Positions 13,101 through 28,300 of a DNA stretch of 64,000 bases are shown piece after piece. How positions within the stretch are numbered: position 1 is the stretch's first letter; the number at the start of each line of letters is the position of its first letter. Origin of the DNA: Marivirga harenae (GTDB taxonomy: Bacteria; Bacteroidota; Bacteroidia; Cytophagales; Cyclobacteriaceae). A program made the translations under genes and the position numbers. Under the pieces are notes generated by a model. That model made no database searches. It saw only the letters and a list, made by a program, of their open reading frames with translations, and was not told the DNA's origin. The stretch covers positions 3,121,501 to 3,185,500 of the forward strand of contig NZ_CP130565.1 in the NCBI RefSeq assembly GCF_030534335.1, in the 5' to 3' direction.

Positions 13101-16100
13101 CCAACGCTAGGATTCAATAATACCTTTGCCATTTTGATGCGAAAAAAACAAGCAAAAGAATTGGGTTTAGTAACTATTGAGGATTTATCGGTACAAATTG
13201 GTGTTAAAAATAAACTCCATGATAGGTAGTGTCCTATTATGGAGTTTTAATTTCAACTTTTTCTTAGCTTTCAATAAAATACGAATGCCTTCTTTATTAT
13301 TTATTCAGAAAAGCAGAGTACATCCAAACCAATTTTTCTTGTTCTCGAATATAATCACTCATTAATGCATTTGTTCCTTCATCATCCGCATCAGATGATA
13401 AAGTAAGCAATTCCCGTTGAAATATAATTATTGTTTTAAAGGATTCTAATATATTTTCAATAGCCTTTATCCCATCTTTTACTTCTACACTTTCCTTAAT
13501 TTTAGAAATTGATCGGTAATCGGCATAATTATGTTTGGGAGTATAACCTAAAGTTAAAATCCTTTCTGCTACCTCATCAATTTTTAAGATCAAATCGTTG
13601 TACAATTCTTCAAATTTCACATGAAGTTCAAAGAATTTTTCACCTTTTATATTCCAATGATATCCTCGAGTATTTTGATAAAAGATTGAATAGTTTGCTA
13701 GAAGTTCATTCAGTTTTCCTGCTAGTTGTTTTGCTTTTTCATTATCTAGCCCTATTTGATTTTTTATGTTCATGTTTTTGATTTTTACTAATTTAGTATT
13801 TTATTTTCATATTTTTTGTAGCAATTGTTGCATAGGGAATCACAGTAGTATTACTGTCTTATTAGTAGTATGTACTTCCTTTCAGTCTGCAAGCAAGAAA
13901 CTTCCAGTCGGTGGTACACAGACCGGAAGTTATCTTTTCCCTCTTAATCAGCCTCAATAATCTTCCTTTTATTAGGTGAGAGTGCTAGCAGAGGCACATC
14001 GGTATGGAAAATCAAGGATTTGCTTTCGCTCTTTCCAAAAAGACTTTCAAACAATCCCTTCTTTCTAGGTAACACTACCAATAGATCAATTTTATTGTTG
14101 TCAGCGAATTCATCAATTCCCTCTTCGACATTTTTGTTGACCATGAAATGATACTGATGTGGAAGTCCTTTTAAATGCAATTCAAGATTTTTAGCTTCTT
14201 CGGCTTTCTCTTTATCCAACATGGGTTCTTGACTTACATGTATCAAATGGATTTTTGATGCATAAGCCTGTCTGATTGCTTTTACTGGATCCAACAACTC
14301 TGCTATAATTCCTTTGTAGTCACTTGACAATGCTATATTTTTAATGTCTTCATATTTAGCTTCTCCTGGAATTACCAATACAGGTGCTATTTCAGCTTTT
14401 ATTACTCGGTGTGCATTGGTTCCTAAAATCACTTCATCTATTCCACTCGCTCCTTTAGTGCCCATGATGATTAAATCTACAGGATTATCAAGGGAATATT
14501 CTTCAATGGCATCTTTTACGTAGTTCTCAGTTTTTATAGTCTCATATTCGAATTCCTTTAAAAGTGGAAGTTTGTCTTCTAATTGATTGAATTCTGAATC
14601 GATGTACTGCTTTATATCTACCTCGCTTTCACCCACATCGTAGGCTATATTTAAATCAGCGTAGGCTAAGGGTACTGTATACGCATTCAGTATTGTAATT
14701 TCTGCCTCTGGATTTATTTGTTTAGCAAATTGTAAGGCATATTCCAATGCATTTAATGCACAATCGGAAAAATCGGTTGGGACTAATATGTGCTTAATCA
14801 TGGCTTCTATTTTTTATAGGTTAAGAATTTCAACTAAACGAATCACATTGATTTACTGATTTTGTGATCTGTATCATAAATGTAGAAATAACTATAGTGA
14901 GATTCACTGACCTCAATTAGTTGAAAACCTGATATATGTCATTATTAGTGACGGAAGAGGAAAAGCAATTAGATAGCAGCAGATTATTTAAGCAGATTCT
15001 CTCTTTCTGAATTCAGTCTTTCTTAGCCTCATTCTTCTTGCTAATTGTAAAAGTAAAATCGCCAAAAAATAACTTCCAATTGAAATCGGGATGGTTAGAG
15101 CTAAATTACCCAAAGCAAACTGCTTGAAGAATAAAAGAACTTGTCGGACAGTTTCATTTTGAACCTCCACATCAGGAAGAGTGTTGGAAATGCTACTGCC
15201 GATTTTATAACTCAACCAGAAAATAGGGATTATAGTGATGGCATTCCATACCATCATGGAAAGCAGAACAGCCATTTTGTTAAGCTGTTTAAAAATAGTC
15301 ATAAAGCCTATACCTATTGCTGTACTAAAACCAGGTGTAGGCAAGAGGGCAATCATTGTCCCAAAAGCATAACTAAAGGCTATGGAAACATCTGATTTAT
15401 CCGAGCTGAGTACCGCAATAGTGTATCGTTTGAGCTTAAATATATATTTGTCTTTGTAAAAACGTATTCGTCTAACCGCCCACTTTTTTAACTTTGCTGT
15501 AGCCATCTTTTTGTAAAACTTCTAGTATTTTATCTCGAAAATCACCTTGAATTAAGATTTCACCATCTTTCACACTACCACCAACACCGCATTTTGATTT
15601 TAACTGTTTTCCTAAGGCTTTTAAGTCATCTTCCGTTCCAATAAAACCAGTAATCAGACTTACTTTCTTACCTGCTCTGGCTTTCTTATCTAATTGCACT
15701 TTTAAATTTTGCTCCGAAGGCGGTACTGTTTCTTTTTCTTCTTGGCTTTCATAATCATATTCAAAATCATTAGAAGTTGAATAAACAATCCCGTCTCTAT
15801 GTTTTTTATTTTTCTTACTCATCTTGGTTATCCTATTGTTATATACGTATAAAGCCTCCTAAAATCTGGATATTTGAAAGCATTATTTCTATTTCAAATC
15901 AAAATTAAGAAAGCCTAAGGTTCTGTCAAATTCCGAAGAAATATTTGCTTTTATATGTACAACATCACCGCTTACAGGATGTTTAAACTTGACTTCCTTG
16001 GCATGTAAAAGCATGCTATCCATGCTCCATTTTTCCTTGAATAATTTGTTCTGTTTATTGCACCCGTGGGGTCGATCCGCTATTATGGGATGATCAATAT

Positions 16101-17739
16101 GAGCTAAATGCTTTCTAATTTGATGCATTCTTCCAGTTTTGGGCTCAACTTCTAACAAAGAATAGCGAGAAGTTTCAAATTTTCCTAATGGAACATTGAT
16201 TTCAGTTTGTGCTAAGGTTTGATAATGGGTAGTAGCTTCTTGAACTTGGCCGTTTTCTTTTCTCAATGGATAATCAATTGTACCTTCTGAATCCGTAAAT
16301 CCTCTTACAATGGCCCAATATGTTTTTTCAATTTTCTGATTCCTAAATACAGCAGTCAAACTGGAATTTACTTCTTCGCTTAGTGCAAACAGGAGTATCC
16401 CTGAGGTTTTTCGATCTATCCGATGAACAGGATAAACCTTTTGACCAATTTGGTCTCTCAGGAGTTGCAATGCAAATAAATCCGTCTCGGTAGCTATTTT
16501 TGTGCGATGAACCAACAAGCCATGCGGCTTATTGATTGCAATTATATGCTCGTCTCTATATATTACTTCCAGGGATGTCTCACTCACCACTTATCTCCTT
16601 CGAATATTTCTTCCACCAAGCATTATCACTATCATCATCTACTCTAAACCATTTACCTTGAGGATGGCTTAGTAAGGGGATTTGCCTCTCAATGGATATG
16701 TTTTCCAATTCCAAAATCGGTTCAAACCAACTGTGCAATGCCAAATCAAAAGTTCCCCAATGAATTGGAAATAATTTTTCAGCCCTCATTTGTTGAAAAG
16801 CATCAACAGCCTCTTTAGCATCCATATGAATATCGTGCCAAGCATCATTGTACGCTCCGATGGGCATAATTGCTAAGTCAAACGGTCCTAGTTTCTCATC
16901 AATTTCTTTGAAGCCATCAAAAATGCCAGTATCCCCTCCAAAATAAATGTTTTCTCCCTCCATTTCAATCACCCACGAGGCCCAAAAAGTGTTGTTTTGA
17001 CTAAATAATCGGCCACTAAAATGACGTGCTGGAGTGGCAGTGATACTAATTCCATTCTCGGTATGAGTATCCCACCAACTAAACTCTTTTATTTTTTCTG
17101 AAGGTACTCCCCAGTATTCTAAACTAGCGCCTACGCCAGTAGGTACGTAAAAGTATTTGGTCTTAGCCGTAATCTTTGTGATGGTCTCATAATCCAAATG
17201 GTCATAGTGGTCGTGGGAAATCACTACAGCTTCTAATTCCGGAAGATTTTCAGCTGATATTGGTGGGGCACTGAATCTTTTTGGACCCATAAACTGGAAA
17301 GGCGAAGCTCTTTCGCCCAGCATTGGGTCTGCCAGTACATACTTTCCATTTTTGTAAAACAACATTGCAGCATGTCCTAACCAATTCACTTGTAAAATAC
17401 TGTCGTTTTCTAGCTTATTTGTTTCAGTAAAAATGTAGTCAGTGTTAGGGTTTGTCTCCACGTCTCTTTTAAAGTAATTCCTTACTATTTGTGGAACCTG
17501 ACTAAACTCAGCACTTTTAGTTTGTACCGAGTTAATAAACTTCCCTTTAAAATAGTAAGGAGACTGAGCCATTTCCTCCGAATTTGGAGCTTTACCGACA
17601 GAAGGGACAAAATATTTTACCATATAATAACCTAAAAAGAAAAAGGCTACTACGATTAGTAAGCCTTTTATGATTTTTAAAAATGTTTTCATTTATCCTA
17701 TTAAACTGAAAAATGAATTTAAAGTTCTAGTGCAGCTTA

Positions 17740-19371
<1,632 letters not shown>

Positions 19372-22300
19372 TCAATCAGAGCGCAAAGGTAAGGATATTC
19401 ATTGAGAGTGGTAAGCTTTAGTAGAGAGTTATTTAAGAAAAAATACAATATGATAATCTTGAAATGGAATTGGAGCTACAAACAAGTTCCATCTTGTTTC
19501 TTTGTTACAGTATTGATTATTTACTAAAATGCACTAAATTTAAAAGCGTTTATTAATTAATTAATGGAAGAAAATCAGGAACAGCTTGCTTCTCAATGGC
19601 ATTCATTTTTACAAGATTATTTTCAAAAGCTTATTCAGGAAAAAAAGGATTTTATTATTAGCCATCTTGAATTTGTAAAAGAGAAAAAGCCAACTCAGTC
19701 TGAAAGTATAAGTTTTAAGGAAACTGATGAGTATAAACAAGCAATTTTTGAATATATCAAAAACACCATCGCTGAACGACCTCACTTAGAGCAGGCAAAC
19801 TTTGAGAACCTTCACGGATCTTTGATCGAAGAATTTAAAAATAATTTAATCAACCTTCCTGACATTATTATTAAACACCAACAGGCAGCAAGATTTCATA
19901 TTCAGGAACAAGATGGATTTAGCTTAAAATTTAGAAAGGTTTTTAAGATTTTCTTTTTTAGAATGGGAAAGCTACCGCAGCATTTCACCAATCTTTTTAG
20001 GAAGAATAAAAAGCCTATTGTTTTTTGGAAGCATCAAATTAAGGCAAAGACCTTATTTCAGAGACATTTTCTCAACGGTTTTCAGCAAACTTTTAATGAG
20101 ATTAGTCAAGAAATATTAAGAGAATTTACAGCTTCTTTAGATCGGCTTAGAGCGTATGAAGATCTTCCCGTTGATAAAAATCAGCAAGATTTCCAGACAG
20201 AAGGAATTGGCTTTAATGAGGATTTTTTTAAAAGGGTTAAACTAAATATCAATGAAAAGTACGTTCAGTTATGTGAGATTTATGATTCAGAATTTGAGAT
20301 AGCAGGAACAATTGAATTAAATGATAAATTACTAACAGCAAAGCGCCTAGAAAAAGAGTATCATCAATATAATAAAAAGTTCTCTAAAGGGGTTCACAAA
20401 TGGAATAATACAATTTACGCGCTTTTCGAAGATTGGCGCTCCGAGTTGGAATTATCTGCTTTACAATCATTCATACAAGAAAGTATTGAAGGCTTAAATT
20501 TAAATGTAGCTGAATGGAATAAACAATTGCAGAACAATTATATCCACCCAATCGAACAATTTTTGGCCGAAGCTCAAGCTACATTTCATGAGCATGGGAA
20601 AACAGAGGAGAATATAGCTAAAAAGATAACTCAAGTAAAGTATATCACAAATAAGCAGTTAGACAAAGGCTTGATTCAAAAGATGCAAGAGAGTTTATCT
20701 AAAAACACGTTCCTCAACGAGTTAGATAGATTAGAATATCTGGTAAGCGATCGTATAGAAAAGCTTGGAACTGAGTATGTAGTAACCAAATCTAATCAGT
20801 TTGATGGGCCTTTGGATGATAGTGAATTGTCCTGTATTTCTAATTATGAATTATTATCATTTGAGATTGAACCTAAATTAAGTGATAAACTAGAAACTTT
20901 GAAAAGTGTTATTTTTCAGAAGATGGGTAATTTACTTGTTAAGGTGGGTGATATTGATGAGATTGTACAATATGTATTGAGCACAGCTTCCAATTCGTTA
21001 GATGCAGAAGCCGATGAGAATGAAGCAAGAAATATTATTGTTGATGGGTTCGAACGAGCTGAAAATACAGCTAAAGAAGTAGGCGCTGATTTTCAAGAGA
21101 TTATCAAGAATGCACAGATAGAATTAAATGAAATGAGTGCAGAATTGATTCAAGAACTCCAAAAATTAAAGGCAAATGAAAACGTATCTGCTGTAAAATT
21201 AAGAATCAGCAAAGCGAAGGCTATTCAAAAATCTGAGGCAATTACACAGCAGGCTTTAGATTTCACAATACGTTATTATAATATTCTCAAGGAATTTGCC
21301 TTAAGGTATTACCAAAGGGCTTGGGAGTTAAAGGTAGCATTATCAAAGCGCTTTTTATCTGCAACAATCGAAAATGAACCTAATCGTGCCGTTTCTGACT
21401 TTTTAAATGAATCTAATCAAGTCATTGAGGGCTTGCCAGTTATCTACAAGAAGTTGTATGCAATTGAACCATTGACCGACATGGTTCTTTTTGAAGGGAG
21501 GGAGAGTGAGATTGAAAAAATATCAAAAGCCTATTCTGCATGGATAAATGGCAAGTATGCTTCCGTGCTGATCACCGCTGAAAAATGGAGCGGAATGACC
21601 TCTCTAATAAACTATGCAGTGAAAAATATTAAATTCAATATTGTTCCAATACGCATAGAGCTGAAATTTAATGACCCCGATCCGCAAGTTTTATTTAATA
21701 GTTTATCTGAGCAATTGGAGGACGGATTGACAGACAAACAGGCAATTATCGACTATCTAAATGCAGGTAAAAAGCGTATCATAATTTTTGAGAATTTGCA
21801 GAAATTATTTTTGAGAAAACTGCACGGGCAGAAATCTTTGGTCGAATTTGTTGATATAATGACAGCCACTCAGAAAAATGTATTCTGGATTGGCTCCATG
21901 TCTATTTATACTTTTGAATATTTGGAAAGGTCTTTAAAAATGAGTGCATTTTTTAGTTATCATGTCCCATTGGAGCCTCTAGAAGACGATGAAATAAGTC
22001 AATTGATAATTAAAAGAAATAGAATTAGCGGCTTCAAAATTAAATTTGAGGCTTTGGAAAAAGATGCAAATGACAAGAAGTTTAAAAAGCTTGATGATCG
22101 CGAGAAGCAACAGTACTTAAAAGATCGATTTTTCAAAGATTTAAATAATTTTGCCAAAAGTAATATCAGTATGGCATTAATGTTCTGGTTACTATCCACC
22201 AAAAATGTCGATGATCAAACCATCATTATCAGAAGCTTCAAAAAACCTGACTTTAGCTTTTTATCCTCCTTAAAAAGCGATCGGGTATTTATTGTACAAG

Positions 22301-25300
22301 CTTTGATTATGCATGATGGACTAAATGTAGATCAACTTGCAATCGTGTTGTCGTACAGCAAAACCAAAGCGAAATTCCTACTTATAGAACTATTAGAGGA
22401 TGGAGTTTTGATAGAGAAAGGAGGCCAATTTTTGGTGAACCCAATTATTTACAGAAATACTGTTCAACTACTTAAATCAAAAAATCTATTATGAAAACTG
22501 GACAGGTAAAATGGATTCTCTGCTTTCTTCTTGCGTTTTTTCTTTTAAATATTAGTCAGGCGCAAGACAGTACGGAAGTTAGCAAGGACAGTATTTTTGA
22601 AGGGAAAGATCCAATTGTTTCAAGCATACCAGAAATTAGGATCGATTCAATTCAAAGTCCTGAAGTTAAAGTTGATTCCAATAAACTAGTAAAGGAAATA
22701 GGCAAAAAAGGAACCAATAATAAATATTCAGAGCCGATCTCTTCAATTAAGAAAGATGCTGTAGCTGATACACTAGTTGTAAAGACGGCTAGTGGTTCGG
22801 AAGAGGGTGGGATAGACGACAATAAAATACAAGAGTTGACAAACTTGGTTTCTAGTGGAAATATATTCTATACCATTGTATTTCTGCTATTTGGTTTTGT
22901 TTTTATTCGAATCCTTACTTATATCCTAAATGCCTTAGCGGAACGCAGCACCAAATACCGAATTGCCTTTAAAGGCTCAATCCCAATTGTTAAAATCGTG
23001 GGTTGGATGATCGTACTGATTTTAATAATTGTAGTTATTTACAAACCATCAGTCGCATCAATGCTAGCCGTGTCCGCTTCTATCGGAGTTGCTATAGGTT
23101 TTGCTTCACAAGATATTTTAAAGAATATATTTGGTGGAATTGTCATTCTTTTAGATCGACCATTTGTCTCTGGGGATAAAATAGAGGTGGACAAATACTA
23201 TGGTGAAGTGGTTGAAATAGGTTTGCGATCAACACGAATAATTACACCAGATGATTCTTTAGTTTCAGTTCCGAATGCAGTGATGATGAACAGTTCTCTA
23301 TCCAATTCCAATGCTGGAGAGCCGAACTGCCAGGTAGTGGCTGAAATTTATTTGCCACTGACAATTGATACGATTAAAACGAGAGAAATTGCCACACAAG
23401 CAGCCACAGTGTCTAAATATATTTATTTGGGAAAGTCGATTACTGTACTTTTCCTGAATGAAGTGAATAATACCAATTCATTTTATAAAATGAGAGTTAA
23501 GGCGTACGTGATGGATATTCGTGATGAGTTCCGATTTAAAAGTGATATGACAGAATTAATTATTACAGAATTAGTGAAAGAAGGCATTCTCGATGGCAAA
23601 TTTTAAAAAGTAATAGTAGATGCTTTCTGAAAATGCATATATTTCGATTAATTTGTATAAAATAGCGACTCATGCATAAAGTTCTATCAGTCCTTCTAGC
23701 CATTATTACAAGCAACCTATGTTGGGCACAGCAAGAAATACCTAAAAGCTTAGGTTCCAACGTTAACTCATCATATCAAGAAACAAAGCCCGTGATTTCA
23801 CCTGATGGTAATACCTTGTTTTTTGCGAGACAGAATTACCCTGAGAATTATTCAGGTTCTAAAGATCCTCAAGATATATATATTGCTCAGCGGCAAAATG
23901 GATCTTGGTCGGAGGCTCGAAATATTGGAGAGCCCTTGAATGATAAATATCCTAATGGAGTAAGTTCAGTTACGCCTGATGGTAATACTTTGCTGGTTAT
24001 TAACGGCTATAATGAGTATGGAGACGTGCTGGATGGTGCTTCTATATCTTATAGAAAAGGTGGACGATGGCAATATCCTCAGATGATTTACATTCAAGAA
24101 TTTTATAATTTAAATGAATATATTGATTATTACCTATCCAATAATGAAAGAACCCTTTTATTAGCAATTGAAACGGAAGAAAGCTTTGGTGATCAAGATT
24201 TATTCGTCAGTTTTAGAATTGATGAAAGGAATTGGTCTAAGCCTGTAAATTTGGGTGGACAAATTAATACCACATCTCCAGAATTCTCCCCATTTCTCGC
24301 AGCTGATAATAAAACACTATTTTTTTCCTCTTATGGTCACAACGGATATGGCGATGCTGATATTTTCTATTCCAAAAGATTGGATGACAGCTGGCAGAAC
24401 TGGTCAAAACCCGAAAACTTGGGTGCGGATGTAAATTCCAAAGAATTTGAAGCGTATTATACAATTGATGCTGCTGGAGAAAACGCTTATTTTGTAACTA
24501 CTAAGGGTAGTATAGCGGGTTCTAAGGATATTTATGAAATGATACTTCCTTACAAATTTAGACCTGACCCTGTCTTGATTTTAAAAGGGGAGGTACTTAA
24601 CGCTTCAAATGGTGATAATTTAGAAGCTCAAATTGAATTTGTTAATACTAATAATTATGAGAAGAAGGAGGATGTCATTTCCGATGCAGAAACTGGGTTT
24701 TCTCACATTTTAGAAAGTGGTACTCTCTATCAGTATGTAGCTGTAAAAAAAGGATATATTGGAATCCTGCAATATCAAGATTTAACTAAATTAACTGAGT
24801 ACTTCGAAAAGGAGCAGAAGTTAGGAATGCTTCCTGTTGCAGTGGGCTCTGAGATTCCTGTTCATCACATTACTTTCGTGAGTAACGCTGATATCTTCAG
24901 ATCTGATGCGTATTTTGAATTAGATAGGTTTGCATCTTTGTTACAAAGCTATCGTCAAATGCAAATTGAAATCACAGGACATACTAACCAATTACCATTA
25001 GCTGCAGAAAATGATAGGTTAGCTTATAATAGAGCTAAAGCTGTGAGTGAATACTTTGAAAAGAAAAATATTCATCCCGATAGATTGAGAATAAAAGGTG
25101 CTGGAGAAAAAAAATCTTTCTATTCAATTACAGATTTAGCCTTAAAAAATGGAATTGCACTAGAAGATCGGATTACCATAAAAATAATTAGTATGAATTG
25201 GGAAAAACCGAAACCAAAAGATACTGACCAAGATGGTATTATTGACACCGAAGATGATTGCCCAACATTAGCAGGAGTTGCTGAAAATAAGGGGTGCCCT

Positions 25301-28300
25301 GAAATTACTGAAGAAACAAAGGAAGTACTCAAGGAAGCCTTGGAAGGAATTGAATTCGAGTTGGCCTCTGATGTAATAAGAGAACAATCCCTGCCGATTT
25401 TGGATAAAGTCGTAACTGTAATGAGAGAAAACCCTGATTACAAATTGAAAATTTCCGGACATACAGATAATCAAGGAAATGATGATGCCAATTTGTTACT
25501 GTCCCATAAGAGAGCACAAGCCACTAAGAGGTATTTAATGGATCATGGTATTGCTATTTTAAGATTAGATGCTGTAGGATATGGAGAAATGCAACCAGTA
25601 GAAAGTAATGACACAGCTGAGGGCAGAAGAAAAAATAGGAGAGTTGAATTTGAGATTGTATTTGATTAGTGCAAGTCGCTTAATTCCCCTTAAGGGATAC
25701 TTTATTTAGTACAATGAAGGTACTTCTTTGTTATTAGTCGTTAAATAATATATTATCATAACTATTTATGTAGTTAATTTTAAAACCGATTATTACTAAA
25801 AACTTATTGTAAATGTATTTATTTGGGGCAAGTGGACATGCAAAAGTAATTGTGGATATTCTTTTATCACAAGAGGTTCAGGTTATTGGGTTTTATGATG
25901 AAGATGAAACCAAAAAGGAACTTTGGGGGATTCCTGTGCTCGGTAAAACGATTGAATTTAAAGGAGCTATCGAAGAATGTATCGTATCAATAGGCCAAAA
26001 TAGTACCCGTAAAAAAGTAGTTGATCAATTAAAAAATGCTGAGTTTGGTACTGCAATTCATAAAACTTGCAATATTGGCTCGCATGTTGAAATTGGAGAG
26101 GGAACGGTTATTATGGCAGGGGCTATAATTAATGCGGATACTAAAATTGCAGAGCATGTGATTATCAACACTTCGGCAAGTGTTGACCATGATTGTAAAA
26201 TTGGAAGTTTTGCTCATATTGCACCAAATGCTTCCCTATGCGGTGGCGTAGAGGTAGGAGAAGGGACATTAATAGGGGCTGGAGCGACTGTTATTCCTCT
26301 AATAAAAGTAGGTAAGTGGTGCACAATAGGAGCTGGGGCAGTTGTTGTGGAAGACATTCCTGATCACTCGGTTGTGGTAGGAAATCCAGCAAGAAGAGTT
26401 AAATAAACATTATAGATGACGGAGATCGCAATTTTTGGATCAGGTGGCTTTGGCAGGGAAGTGAATTTGATAGTCCAGCAATTAATAAAAAAGGGCTATC
26501 CGTATCATTTTTTGGGCTTTTTTGATGATCAAAATAAATCAGAAGAATTTGGTGATTTGTATTTAGGTAATACTGAAAAGCTTAATAATTGGGAGAGACC
26601 CATTTCAGTTGCTGTAGCAATTGGAGATGGTAAAACTAGAAAGAAGGTAGTGCAGAAAATAACGAATCCTAAAGTTGAGTTTTCAAGAGTGATATCTCCA
26701 TATGCTATATTCAATGATCTTATTCATATTGGAAAAGGTAGTATTATTTGTGCTGGTGCTAACCTGACCACGAATATTAAAATTGGGGATTATGTGGTAG
26801 TGAATTTGAATGCCACAATTGGACATGATTGCCAGTTAGGCAATTATAGTTCTTTGATGCCTGCTTCCAATTTAGCTGGAGATGTAAAATTAGGAGAATG
26901 TGCTTTTGTTGGTAGTGGTGCTAATGTTCTGAATGGTTTGGGAATGGGTGAAAATTCTGTTTTGGGGTCTGGTGGTGTGCTAACAAAAAACCTGGAAGCT
27001 AATAAAACAGCGATTGGGATTCCAGCAAAAATTAAGGATCAGTGAGTTTATATCAGGATTTTAAGCCATCAATTCTCTTTCTAGCCAAGTTCATTGGCTT
27101 ATATATCATCTTGAATGTTATCTATGGCTTCTATTTGGACGCTGCTGAAGGAAAAGCTGATATTATGACGCAGTGGGTAACGGAACAAACTGCAGCAATC
27201 ATTAATCTTTATGAAGTGGAAATTTCTACTGGTCCAAAAGAAGATTTAAAAAGCATTTATATTTTTAAGGCCGATAGAGCCGTTTTATCAGTTTATGAAG
27301 GATGCAACGGGCTGAATGTAATGGTAATTTTTGTTGCTTTTCTCTTTGCTTATGGAAATGTTGGTAACAAAATGTTGTGGTTTATTCCCTTAGGATTACT
27401 GGTCATTCATATATTTAATCTTCTACGGATTCTGTTATTATTTCATGTTACAATATCAATGCCTGATTTCCTTTATTTCAGTCATAAGTATTTATTTACT
27501 GCATTTATTTATGTTGCAGTTTTTGGTATGTGGGCACTTTGGATTTTTAAAGTAAATGAAAAGTAAAGACTGGCTGGAACCAGATAGGACGCTTAGAGTA
27601 GCACTTATAATTATAAGTTTAACCGCTTTAGCTATTGTCTTTATAGGGCAACGTTTTGATTATAGTTTATTATTTTCTGAATCTTTGAATTCAAAATATC
27701 AGTTTATTGTCAATAGAACAATTAGGTTTTTGATCAATGATAATTTGGTTCTTTTATTGATTTATGGCTTATTTTATAATAAAAAGTATGTGAAATTTGG
27801 CTTGATGGTTGAAGCAGTAGGTTTTTTCTTCTTGTTGATACCCTATTTCATTTTACGATTTAACACCGCCATAGATCATATGTATATCAGTTTTATCCAT
27901 CGATTGATTATAAATCCTACTTTGATGGTGCTTTTAATCCCGGCCATCTATATTCAGCGTACAAAAAATTAAGTGCTAAGAGTATAAAGGTTTTTATAGA
28001 GTTGGAGAAAGATATATCTATTTGACTTTTGTCACTTACATATGTTTACAATCCCTAAAAATCTCAGTTATGAAAGAGTTTTTAAAGTCTTTCATTCTAA
28101 AAGTACTTAGCTAAAACAGTGTGTTTTTAGTATAATTTTGTGGTTATGGTTTACCTCTTTAGCGGTTGAAGTAAGTCTTCCAATCCATTAGTTTTTATTA
28201 CCCATAATGTTTCCATTTGCATTCCTAATTTTCCAGACGGGAAGCCATCTTTTCTTTTGAACCATTCCAGATAGGAGACTGGCAGATTACAAAGTAAAGT